From Nonomuraea glycinis (GTDB lineage: Bacteria; Actinomycetota; Actinomycetes; Streptosporangiales; Streptosporangiaceae), in assembly GCF_014646515.1 (NCBI RefSeq), contig NZ_BMNK01000008.1, positions 124,001 to 188,000 on the forward strand: a DNA stretch of 64,000 nt. The letters are read 5' to 3'. The notes below the pieces were generated by a model, which saw only the letters and a list, made by a program, of their open reading frames with translations, was not told where the DNA came from and did no database searches. Shown here one piece after another: positions 8,746-16,219 of the stretch. How positions within the stretch are numbered: position 1 is the first letter of the stretch; each line of letters opens with the position of its first letter. The position numbers and the translations under genes are program-made.

Positions 8746-9347
8746 AGCCAACCATTGTGCCGGGCGATCCGAGCCGCCTCGATCCGGTTGCGGGTGTGGG
8801 TCTTGCCGATGGCCGACGACAGGTGGTTGCGCACGGTGCTCTCCGACAGGTGCAGCCGGGCGGCGACGTCGGCGATCGTGGAGCCGTCCAGCGCGGCGGT
8901 CAGCACCTCACGCTCCCGGCCGGTCAGCGGGCTCGGCCCCGCGTGCAGCGCGGCGGCGGCCAGCGCCGGGTCGATGATCCGCTCGCCGGTGACGGCCCGG
9001 CGGACGGCCGCCGCCAGCTCCTCCACCGGCCCGTCCTTGACCAGGAACCCGGCCGCCCCGGCCTCCATGGCCCGGCGCAGGTAGCCGGGCCTGGCGAACG
9101 TGGTCAGGATCAGCACCGCGCACTCCGGCAGCGCCGCGCGCAGCTCGGGCAGCACGTCCAGCCCGCTGCGGCCGGGCAGCTCGATGTCGAGCAGCGCCAC
9201 GTCGGGGCGGCGCGCCGTGGCGGCGGCCACGATCTCGTCCCCGGCGGCCACCTGGGCGACGATCTCCAGGTCGTCCTCCAGGTCGAGCAGGAGCGCCAGG
9301 GCGTCGCGCATCATGCCCTGGTCCTCGGCGATCAAGATCCTGATCAC
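8742..9347 (-). CDS. NarL/LuxR-type response regulator (orphan)
   Basis: About 201 residues. The receiver domain starts IRILIAEDQG (acidic pair ED), carries the phospho-acceptor in LLDIEL and the conserved lysine in LVKDG. A LuxR HTH (PLTGREREVLTAALDG, SESTVRNHLSSAIGKTHTRNR) forms the C-terminus. The GTG at 9347 is chosen because receiver domains of this class begin two or three residues before the first strand and a CAGGGA site precedes it. GTG 9377 overlaps the esterase stop by four bases and is a real alternative. No histidine kinase is adjacent: an esterase lies upstream and a HAD gene downstream. Confidence 0.9.
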   Translation of the reverse strand: MIRILIAEDQGMMRDALALLLDLEDDLEIVAQVAAGDEIVAAATARRPDVALLDIELPGRSGLDVLPELRAALPECAVLILTTFARPGYLRRAMEAGAAGFLVKDGPVEELAAAVRRAVTGERIIDPALAAAALHAGPSPLTGREREVLTAALDGSTIADVAARLHLSESTVRNHLSSAIGKTHTRNRIEAARIARHNGWL

Positions 9348-9373
9348 GGCCGTCCCTGCTCGTCCCGCAACCG

Positions 9374-10939
9374 TCACTTCCAGAAGCTCAGCTGGTGCCT
9401 GGCAGCGTAGTCGACGGGCCGGACGGCGCCGGGTTCCAGGGACAGCGTGCCGTCCGGCAGGCGTGGCCAGGAGGGCAGGCCAGGCCCGTTCGGGTCACCG
9501 CCGCGGGCGAAGTTCGTCCAGTAGCCGATCATCTGGCCGGACAGCTTCCGCTGGCCCGCCGCCAGGGTCACTTTCCCGTCCTCGAAGAGGTACGGCAGGT
9601 CGGCGGCGTGGTAGGCCCCCCACGCGAAGCCGGCCTCCAGCGGCAGGAACATCGGCGCCTTCCGGTCGGCGAACTCGTAGCCGTACACGGGGACGTGCTG
9701 GGCCAGGAGTGTGTTCTGCTCGTGGGTGGCACGGGCCCACATCCGGTCGGTGAGGACGGCGGACCACGCCAAACTGGGGGACTTATACCGATTTACCGGA
9801 TATTTCCGGAGAATATGCGGGGCTTTCTTGCCGAACGCTTCCCGTACCAGAGCTGAATAATCTGGAGTTTTGCCCTGCATGTCGTAGTTCATCGCGACGA
9901 ACAGGCTGTGCTCGTCCCGGGTCGCGCCCGCCAGCACCGGCACCCGGTGGAAGCGTCCCTCGCGGATGGCCGTGGCCGGAGAGTCCGGCAGCACGCCGTT
10001 GCCGTAGGCGTAGCTCTGGAAGGCGTTCATGATCTGCGGCACGTCGAGAATCTTCCTGACCGGCAGCCGGCGCAGGCAGGCCAGGTCGGAGCAGCCGAGC
10101 TGACCGGCGAAGTGCTCCCCCATGGCGATCACCTCCGCCTCGCTCCGCCAGGCGAACGACGGCTGGGCGGGCAGGCCCGGCACCATGCTCCCGGCGGGCA
10201 TGTCCATCATGGTCTCGCCGCTCTGCATGATCGCCCGGTCGAACAGTCCTTTCGCGGCCGGCGCGGTGAGCAGCCCGCCGATCGCCAGCGCGCCGTAGGA
10301 GACACCGAAGACCGTCACGTTGCGCGGGTCGCCGCCGAAGGCCGCCGCGTTGCGCCGTACCCAGCGCAGTGCCTCCAGCTGGTCCTGCAGCCCATAGGTG
10401 CCGGAGTCGCGCAGCCCCGGATGACCGAAACCACTGAAGACGCCCAGCCGGTAGTTGATCGTCACGACCACCACGCCCCGATCGGCCGGCTTGCGCGCGT
10501 CGGAGAAGTGCCCGGCGCCCAGCGCGCCGTCGCCGTGCACCCACACCATCACCGGCCGTCCCGTCGCCGCCTTGGCCGGCGTGGTCACGTTCAAGAACAG
10601 GCAGTCCTCCGTCTCACTGCGGATCGGCGCGTAGACAGAGCCCACCTGCGGGCACATGGCGCCCGGCCGGGTGGCGTCCTTGACGCCTCGCCACGCGGGC
10701 GCGGGCCGCGGCGCGTCCCAGCGCGCCGCCGTGGCATAGCGGATGCCCTGGAACAGCCGATGCCGTCCGGTGGCAGCGCCACGGACCGCGCCGGCGTCCG
10801 TCATCACGACCGCGGGATCAGGCCGGGCACCCGTCCCAGCACTCGTCGTCACGGCCGCGGGATCGGAGCGGGCGCCCGGCCCGGTGTCGGTCGTGGCACA
10901 CGCTGTGAGCAGTACGGCCAGCGTCAGCAGAGTTCTCAT
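9374..10939 (-). CDS. Lipoprotein carboxylesterase (type B, COesterase)
   Basis: A 521-residue alpha/beta-hydrolase of the carboxylesterase/lipase type B family. Start 10939 gives a lipoprotein signal (MRTLLTLAVLLTAC, lipobox LTAC), so the enzyme should be anchored to the outer face of the membrane. The oxyanion region is PVMVWVHGDGALG. The nucleophile motif is GVSYG instead of the usual GESAG. The C-terminal histidine is in WGAYHAADLPYLF. Cysteines in MCPQ and DCLFLNV are the typical disulfide pair. It is co-oriented with the response regulator and HAD genes and overlaps them closely, forming a likely three-gene unit. Confidence 0.88.
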   Translation of the reverse strand: MRTLLTLAVLLTACATTDTGPGARSDPAAVTTSAGTGARPDPAVVMTDAGAVRGAATGRHRLFQGIRYATAARWDAPRPAPAWRGVKDATRPGAMCPQVGSVYAPIRSETEDCLFLNVTTPAKAATGRPVMVWVHGDGALGAGHFSDARKPADRGVVVVTINYRLGVFSGFGHPGLRDSGTYGLQDQLEALRWVRRNAAAFGGDPRNVTVFGVSYGALAIGGLLTAPAAKGLFDRAIMQSGETMMDMPAGSMVPGLPAQPSFAWRSEAEVIAMGEHFAGQLGCSDLACLRRLPVRKILDVPQIMNAFQSYAYGNGVLPDSPATAIREGRFHRVPVLAGATRDEHSLFVAMNYDMQGKTPDYSALVREAFGKKAPHILRKYPVNRYKSPSLAWSAVLTDRMWARATHEQNTLLAQHVPVYGYEFADRKAPMFLPLEAGFAWGAYHAADLPYLFEDGKVTLAAGQRKLSGQMIGYWTNFARGGDPNGPGLPSWPRLPDGTLSLEPGAVRPVDYAARHQLSFWK

Positions 10940-11069
10940 GCGTCCACGGTCGCCGACACCGGCATGGCCCGGAAGATTCGTGGATACGGGATCGGCCGGG
11001 ACAAAAGTCCTGAAGGCAGCGGCGGCATTACCATCTCCGAGACAGGATTCGGTATCGGAACGGTAGGGC

Positions 11070-11888
11070 ATGAACGATCATCAGCTCCCGCGCGAGCTGT
11101 GCCGGCTGTTCGCCGATGGGGGCAGGGGGCGATCCCTGTCGATCGGCCTGCCCGAGGGGGCCGTGGTCTGGCCCGACCCTGGCTACACGGGGCAGGGCCA
11201 GGCGGCGCGGCCCGCGTTCTGGCTGAGCGACGAGCCGGTGAGCGCGCAGGAGTGGCGCCGTTTCCGCGCCGAGCACCGCCGCAGCGGCCTCTGGCCGGTC
11301 CTGCTGGACGAGTCGGCCCAGCCCTGGTCGGTGGGCCAGGTGGTGCCCGACGAGCCGATGCTGATCGAGCACTTCACCGCCGAGGGGTTCATGACCGAGG
11401 TGTGGCAGGAGTGGGTGTCGAAGATGCCGCAGGCGGCCCTGGACGAGCTGTATCCCTACGGCGCGCTCTGCCCGGGGCCCGCGCCGCCGGGCGTGCCGGT
11501 GGCCGATCCGGACGCCGTCGCCGACTGGTACGCCGGGGAGCTCGCGGACCAGGGCATGCCGCTCGGCCTGGTCGCCGCCACCCGCAGCGCCGACGCGCTG
11601 GCCGTGATGGGCTGGCAGGGGGCGCTGCACCACAACGAGTGGATGGTGCCGCTGGCGGCGGTGGTGCGCAGCTGGGAGGACCGGTTCGGGGTCCGGGTGG
11701 TGTGCGTCGGCTTCAACACCCTGGAGCTGAGCGTGGCCGCGCCACCGGTCGAGCCGGAGCACGCGCTGCACGTCGCGGCGGAGCACTGGGCGTTCTGCCC
11801 CGACAACGTGGTGCAGGGGGCGGGGGATCTTCAGGGGTACGCCGAGCAGATCATCGGCGGTCACACCTGGTCCTTCTGGTGGGACTGA
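11070..11888 (+). CDS. DUF4253 domain-containing protein
   Basis: A 272-residue cytoplasmic protein without signal or membrane segments. The C-terminal half carries the DUF4253 pattern: MGWQGALHHNE, LRSWEDRFG-like VVRSWEDRFGVRVVCVGFNTLELSVA, and a final HTWSFWWD. The family is common in actinomycetes, has no known activity, and is often found as a lone gene. The N-terminal 100 residues (WPVLLDES, QPWSVGQV) vary in the family. Divergent from the esterase, with a 130-bp spacer. Confidence 0.85.
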   Translation: MNDHQLPRELCRLFADGGRGRSLSIGLPEGAVVWPDPGYTGQGQAARPAFWLSDEPVSAQEWRRFRAEHRRSGLWPVLLDESAQPWSVGQVVPDEPMLIEHFTAEGFMTEVWQEWVSKMPQAALDELYPYGALCPGPAPPGVPVADPDAVADWYAGELADQGMPLGLVAATRSADALAVMGWQGALHHNEWMVPLAAVVRSWEDRFGVRVVCVGFNTLELSVAAPPVEPEHALHVAAEHWAFCPDNVVQGAGDLQGYAEQIIGGHTWSFWWD

Positions 11889-11939
11889 CACCGGCCTCTC
11901 CCACGAGAGCGGCACCGGCCCGGCGGTGGGGCTCGCCGC

Positions 11940-12773
11940 TCAGGGCAGGCGGGCCACCGCCGCGTAGTTGCCCGAGGCCGACGGCTGGTCCGCGCAGTCG
12001 GTGGTGTCCCGGTCGGGCCGCCACTGCGGGACCCACACCAGTCCGGGCTCCAGCAGGTCCAGGCCGTCCAGCAGCGCCTCCACCTCCTCGCGGGCGCGGA
12101 CCGCGTGTCCGGGCAGGGTCATCGCCAGCAGATCGTTGATCGCCGGCAGCAGCTCGGCGGGGATGCCGTCGAAGGTGGTCTGCAGCAGGGCCAGATAGCT
12201 CCCTACGGGCACGGACTGGCGCAGCCGCTTGATGATGTGCCGGGCCTGCTCGTCGTCGCTGAGGCTGTGCGTGGAGACCAGCAGCCACGCCATCGGCTTG
12301 TTCCAGTCCACGAAGGTGCGCACGATGCGGTCGTCGAGGATCTCGTCGAACTCCCGCACGTCACCCTCGACCACCCGGACCAGGTCGGTGATGGGCTCGA
12401 TGGTGGCCTGCGCGTTGGCCAGCACCATCGGATCGCTCTCGATGTAGACGACCCGGGCGCAGGACTCGCTCGGCTTCTCGCGGGCGATGTCGTGCAGCTG
12501 GCGGCCCTGCGGCAGGCCGCTCGGCACCCCACTGCCGACGACCAGGAACTGGTCGATGCCCACCATGGCCAGATGACGTACGGCTCGCGACAGATAGCCC
12601 TGGATCGCCCGCGCGGCCGCCGTGGTGACGGCGGCGGAGACGTCGTAACGGTGCACCGCGTCTCTGTCCGCCCGGAAATTGTTCTTGCCGCCGGTGGCGG
12701 CGTCGAGTATCCGGGTGACCCTGGCATGCGCGGTGTCCAGATTGGCCAGATTACGGATGGCACGTTGACGCAT
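11940..12773 (-). CDS. SAM-dependent methyltransferase-like protein, DUF574 (PF04672)
   Basis: A 277-residue member of the actinomycete-specific S-adenosyl methyltransferase family PF04672. Key blocks are RILDAATGGKNNFRADRDA near residue 20, QFLVVGSGVPS (glycine loop), ARVVYIESDPMVLANA (acidic end of strand 2), TFVDWNKPMAWLLVSTHSL and SYLALLQTTFDG. These genes very often sit beside XRE/DUF5753 regulators, as here, where the next gene on the same strand is such a regulator. Neither substrate nor role is known. The two genes are 150 bp apart in a comparatively AT-rich spacer. Confidence 0.9.
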   Translation of the reverse strand: MRQRAIRNLANLDTAHARVTRILDAATGGKNNFRADRDAVHRYDVSAAVTTAAARAIQGYLSRAVRHLAMVGIDQFLVVGSGVPSGLPQGRQLHDIAREKPSESCARVVYIESDPMVLANAQATIEPITDLVRVVEGDVREFDEILDDRIVRTFVDWNKPMAWLLVSTHSLSDDEQARHIIKRLRQSVPVGSYLALLQTTFDGIPAELLPAINDLLAMTLPGHAVRAREEVEALLDGLDLLEPGLVWVPQWRPDRDTTDCADQPSASGNYAAVARLP

Positions 12774-12923
12774 TCAGTCCCGCCCCTTTCCCCTCGCCAC
12801 TTTCATGGGAAAGATACTTCCGGTCTCTGACCCCACTCGGATGACCAAGTCAATAATGATCCCGAAAAGACCATACAAAACAACACATGCCGAAGTTGTT
12901 TCAGGAAATATGGCTTTTCACTA

Positions 12924-14198
12924 TCAGTGCTCGCGAATGATCTCATTCGCCGGGGCCCGGGAAAGCCGTTCCCGATGGGAGTAGAGCAGGTCAAGCGTCT
13001 CGTCGCGGGTGGTCGTGGTCACCGAGAGCTTGGCGAACGCCTGGTGATAGGCCTCGACGATCACCGCGTCGGTGATCAGCTCGTCGGCTTCGAGCGCGTG
13101 GGAGCAGGCGATGTCCGGCTCGAACGCCTCGGGGAAGCGCCACAGGGTGAACGGACCCGTGCGGGGCACGTAGGCCGGATCCTCCATCGGCACGATGTGC
13201 AGCGAGATGTTGGGCCGCTTGGTGTACTCGATCAGCCGGTCGAGCTGGTCGAGCATCACCTGCGGGGTGGCGATCGAGCGGAGCAGGACGCCCTCGTCCA
13301 TGACCGCCCACACGACCGGCCCGCCCGGGCTGCCGATCAGCTTCTGGCGGGCCACCAGGATGTCCACCGCCGCGTCGGCCGTGGTCTGCCGGAACGAGCC
13401 CATGTCCATCGCCGCGATCGCCGCCAGCGCGTACGTCTCCGTCTGCAGCAGCGGCGGGACGAAGTGGGTGTGGTAGGTGCGGATGACCGAGGCGCGGGCG
13501 TCGATGGCACAGGTCGTGGCCAGCCACACGGGAACCCAGTCGGAGTCGTACCACTCCAGCTCGCGTTCGCCCCGGGCCAGCGACAGCACGTATTCGCGGG
13601 CCGGCATCGGGGAGACGCCGTAGAGGGTGAGGAGGCGTTCGACGGTGGCCGGGGCGGGCGCGAGCCTGCCCTCCTCGATCGCCTCGACCGCCACGGAGCC
13701 CTTGCCGAGCGCGGTCTCCACCTTCTCCGGCGACAGCTGCGAGGCCAGCCGCAGGGAGCGGAGCCGCTCGCCGAGCGCCTGACGCATCGGCTCGCGAAGC
13801 GGCGCGGCCGCGTCGGGGATCTCCATGGCGGGCTCCGGATGCTCGGGCAGCCCCTCGGCCTGGCGTGCGAGCTCGATGACCCCCCGCAGCACGGCCATTG
13901 ACTCCTCGGAGAGCCCGGAGGCGGTCAGGCCGATCCCGCCCGCCCGCAGTTGCAGATCGTCAACCGTGCCGGACTCCACATAATCCTCACCCACCAGCCA
14001 CCCCACGCTCACCTGCAGGGAAGCGGCCAGCGCCCGGAGCACCTGAAGCGTCGGGTTGGTCTGCTTGCCGGTGCGCAACTGGCTGACGTACGCGCGGGTG
14101 ATGGGGATGCCGGCCTCGGTGAGGGCGGCAGCGACTTGAGCACCTGTGAAACTCCGCTTGTTCAGCGCGAGATCCAGCCGCTCAGCGAACTTCGCCAC
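12924..14198 (-). CDS. XRE regulator with two HTH-like domains and DUF5753
   Basis: A 424-residue cytoplasmic regulator, longer than the usual 270-290 of XRE-DUF5753 proteins. Residues 1-75 are a complete XRE HTH (FTGAQVAAALTEAGIPITRAYVSQLRTG) ending in SVGWLVGEDY, a type related to mycobacterial EspR. After a linker, residues 145-205 look like a second HTH (LGERLRSLRLASQLSPEKVETALG) attached to DUF5753 (HTHFVPPLLQTETYA, VWAVMDEGVLLR, PNISLHIVPME). WhiJ-like DUF5753 proteins control development and antibiotic genes in Streptomyces, usually with DUF397 partners; none is visible here. GTG start at 14198. Confidence 0.88.
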   Translation of the reverse strand: MAKFAERLDLALNKRSFTGAQVAAALTEAGIPITRAYVSQLRTGKQTNPTLQVLRALAASLQVSVGWLVGEDYVESGTVDDLQLRAGGIGLTASGLSEESMAVLRGVIELARQAEGLPEHPEPAMEIPDAAAPLREPMRQALGERLRSLRLASQLSPEKVETALGKGSVAVEAIEEGRLAPAPATVERLLTLYGVSPMPAREYVLSLARGERELEWYDSDWVPVWLATTCAIDARASVIRTYHTHFVPPLLQTETYALAAIAAMDMGSFRQTTADAAVDILVARQKLIGSPGGPVVWAVMDEGVLLRSIATPQVMLDQLDRLIEYTKRPNISLHIVPMEDPAYVPRTGPFTLWRFPEAFEPDIACSHALEADELITDAVIVEAYHQAFAKLSVTTTTRDETLDLLYSHRERLSRAPANEIIREH

Positions 14199-14309
14199 GC
14201 GATCCTCCTGCTACCCGTGAACGCTCTTCCGGCGTTGGCCTGGTCGGGCACGCAACCGCCTGCCCGCTACAGCTCATTGTCGCCGCATTCCGCGCCTCAC
14301 GTAATCCGA

Positions 14310-14379
14310 AAACTGAGAGTTGACACCGCATCGTGCCTTTGGCCAGTATCGTACGACACGTGGAAACTGATACCTGACA
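14310..14379. promoter_or_regulatory. Divergent promoter region with direct repeat AAACTGA-N4-TGACA
   Basis: The 223-bp gap between the XRE regulator and the gene at 14422 holds AAACTGA-N4-TGACA twice, at 14310-14325 and 14364-14379. The first copy ends in TTGACA (14320-14325), a good -35, with CAGTAT (14344-14349) as a weak -10 at 18 bp. The repeats could bind the double-HTH regulator. Confidence 0.45.
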
Positions 14380-14421
14380 GCCGGAGCCTCTTCTCGGGGC
14401 CCGACAGGGAGGTGGCAGGAC

Positions 14422-15171
14422 GTGACCGTTGATCACCAGGTCAGTCCCTGGTTCACCAGGAATACGGCTCCACCGGCACACGAGCGGGTGGTCGAGCGCA
14501 TCTGCGCCCGGGCAACACCCGAAGGCACGCCGATCCATGTCACGGATCTGCCACTAGGCGGCGTCCAGATCTGGATCGACGGCGACGGTGACCGGTGGAG
14601 CATCTACCATCGGATGGCTCACGAGCTCCGGCTCGCCGGCTGGCACACCGAGACGGGCACCGACCGCCTGCTCGTGCTCGGCTGGAGTGCCGACTGCCTG
14701 ACGCACCGCGTCAGGGTGCTGCACGCCGCCCTGGCGGGGCGGCTCGCCGACTTCGACCTGACGTCCTTCATGGCCGTCACCATCGCCACCCGGCTGTGCC
14801 AGGAAGGGCTGCCGGCCGAACGGATCGTCCCCGAGGTGGAAGCCCGCATCCGCGAGGAGCTGCGCTGGCCCGGCCGGCTGGCCGACCTCGACGGCCTGCA
14901 GCGCATCGCCTCGCTGGAGCCGTTGCGGCTCAGGCTGGCGCAGGTCGCCGGGCTGGAGGCCACGGTGCGGCAGCGCTGCGGCGAGCACCTGTCCCTGGCG
15001 GGCCGGGTCGCCACCACGGTCGCCGGCGGGCAGGCGCCGCCGAGCATCGGCCTCACCCGCCTGACCACGGGCCTGTCGGAGCGCATGGTCGCGGCCAGTG
15101 TGCCCAACCGGCCACCCGGCTTCCTCCTGGATTCCGTCCCCGCCATCCCAGCGGACAGCTACGCCGCCTAG
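14422..15171 (+). CDS. Conserved-looking hypothetical protein
   Basis: A 249-residue soluble protein that I do not recognise. It starts with GTG behind AGGGAGG and has no signal peptide or membrane segment. The first 80 residues are mixed alpha/beta with IHVTDLPLGGVQIWIDGDGDRWSIYHRM and LLVLGWSADCL. The rest is helical and Leu/Arg-rich (FDLTSFMAVTIATRLCQEGL). It is divergent from the XRE/DUF5753 regulator and could be its target; products beside such regulators are typically small DUF397 proteins, which this is not. Confidence 0.6.
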   Translation: MTVDHQVSPWFTRNTAPPAHERVVERICARATPEGTPIHVTDLPLGGVQIWIDGDGDRWSIYHRMAHELRLAGWHTETGTDRLLVLGWSADCLTHRVRVLHAALAGRLADFDLTSFMAVTIATRLCQEGLPAERIVPEVEARIREELRWPGRLADLDGLQRIASLEPLRLRLAQVAGLEATVRQRCGEHLSLAGRVATTVAGGQAPPSIGLTRLTTGLSERMVAASVPNRPPGFLLDSVPAIPADSYAA

Positions 15172-15192
15172 GCGTGATGATCCGCCCGCTCA

Positions 15193-15215
15193 CCCCGGCC
15201 TCCCCGTAGCCGGGG
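15193..15215 (+). terminator. Terminator-like hairpin
   Basis: CCCCGGC / GCCGGGG, seven perfect pairs with a 9-nt loop, 22 bases after the stop of the preceding gene. Confidence 0.5.
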
Positions 15216-15240
15216 CGAACCGGCACCGACAGGAGTGATG

Positions 15241-15378
15241 ATGCGCACTGACGAGGTTCGTGGCCCGTACCGGCCGCCGCACGGCGTCGCCGCACGCGAA
15301 CGGCGGACGCCGGTGGCCACGGTCGGGTCCGTGCACCGGCGCCGGCCGCACCGACAGCGACGCGGGAGGTCAGAATGA
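15241..15378 (+). CDS. Possible small Arg-rich protein coupled to downstream gene
   Basis: A 45-codon frame starting MRTDEVRGPYRPPHG with an AGGAG site just upstream. Its stop overlaps the next start as ATGA (15375-15378), the usual sign of translational coupling. The product is very basic (about 14 Arg), with no cysteines and no membrane segment. Arg-rich composition is also what noncoding GC-rich DNA gives, so the overlap and ribosome site are the only real support. It could be a leader ORF rather than a functional protein. Confidence 0.35.
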   Translation: MRTDEVRGPYRPPHGVAARERRTPVATVGSVHRRRPHRQRRGRSE

Positions 15379-16103
15379 GCCGGGGCAGGGTGGGCGTGAT
15401 GGTGCCGCCCGGCAACCCGTCGGCGGAGCCCGAGCTGACCCGCCTGCTCGGCTCCCGGGCCGACATGCACGTCAGCCGCTTCCCCGTACGGCCCGGCCGG
15501 GCGCTGGCCGAACGGCTGGAGAGCTACAACGAGGCGCTGCCCGCGATGGCCTACTCCTTCGGCGACCTGCCGCTCGACGCGCTCATCATGGCCTGCGACA
15601 GCCCTCGCTACCTGCTCGACCCCGACGAGGACCGCGAAGGGTGCCTGCGGCTGACGGAGGAGTGCGGAGTGCCGTTCGCCTCGGCCACGGTCGCGGTCCT
15701 GGAGGCGGTCGGACATCTCGGGCTGGAGGAGATCCACCTGATCTCGCCGTACCAGCCGTGGCTCACCGAGCTGGCGGAGCGGTTCTGGAAGGCGGCCGGG
15801 CTGCGGATCGCGAGCGTGCTGCCGGTACGGGCGCAGGGCGGCTACGCGCCGTACTCCATGACTCCCGGTGAGCTCGTCGACCAGGTCAAGCAGGCCCGGC
15901 TGCCGTTGGACGCGGTGCTGCTGTTCACCGGCAGCGGCATGGCCACGCTGCCGGCGCTGGGCACCCTGGGCGCGGGAAACGACCGGGTCCTGCTGACGTC
16001 CAACCTGTGCAGTGCCTGGTGGGCGCTGTCCCGGGCGACGGGCAAGCCGGTCACGCTGAACCGGACGCCGCACCGCGCGGCCGCCCACGGGAAAGCCTCA
16101 TGA
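15375..16103 (+). CDS. Asp/Glu racemase superfamily, maleate isomerase/arylmalonate decarboxylase-like
   Basis: A 242-residue protein of the Asp/Glu/hydantoin racemase fold. Its N-terminal VGVMVPPGNPSAEPEL matches the substrate-carboxylate loop of arylmalonate decarboxylase and maleate cis-trans isomerase. A cysteine sits at the first catalytic position (MACDSPRYL). The second catalytic position (LLFTGSGMATL) lacks the cysteine that isomerases use, so racemase or two-base isomerase chemistry is doubtful; the cysteine in SNLCSAWW is probably structural. Cytoplasmic. Its upstream small ORF and a 14-codon downstream frame both overlap it by ATGA. Confidence 0.75.
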   Translation: MSRGRVGVMVPPGNPSAEPELTRLLGSRADMHVSRFPVRPGRALAERLESYNEALPAMAYSFGDLPLDALIMACDSPRYLLDPDEDREGCLRLTEECGVPFASATVAVLEAVGHLGLEEIHLISPYQPWLTELAERFWKAAGLRIASVLPVRAQGGYAPYSMTPGELVDQVKQARLPLDAVLLFTGSGMATLPALGTLGAGNDRVLLTSNLCSAWWALSRATGKPVTLNRTPHRAAAHGKAS

Positions 16104-16219
16104 ACGACCCCGACCGGTACCCCGCCGCCGTGGAGCCCGTCTAGCGGGCCTCTCCGGGAGCAGGCCGGGGCGAGGCCGGGCGCGGGTCACCGCGCTGACG
16201 TGAGGAGAGTGTCGATCAG

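Noticed and set aside
12803..12994. Small minus-strand ORF between the DUF574 and XRE genes
   Set aside because: It overlaps the 3' end of the XRE gene in another frame, has no ribosome site and no domain.
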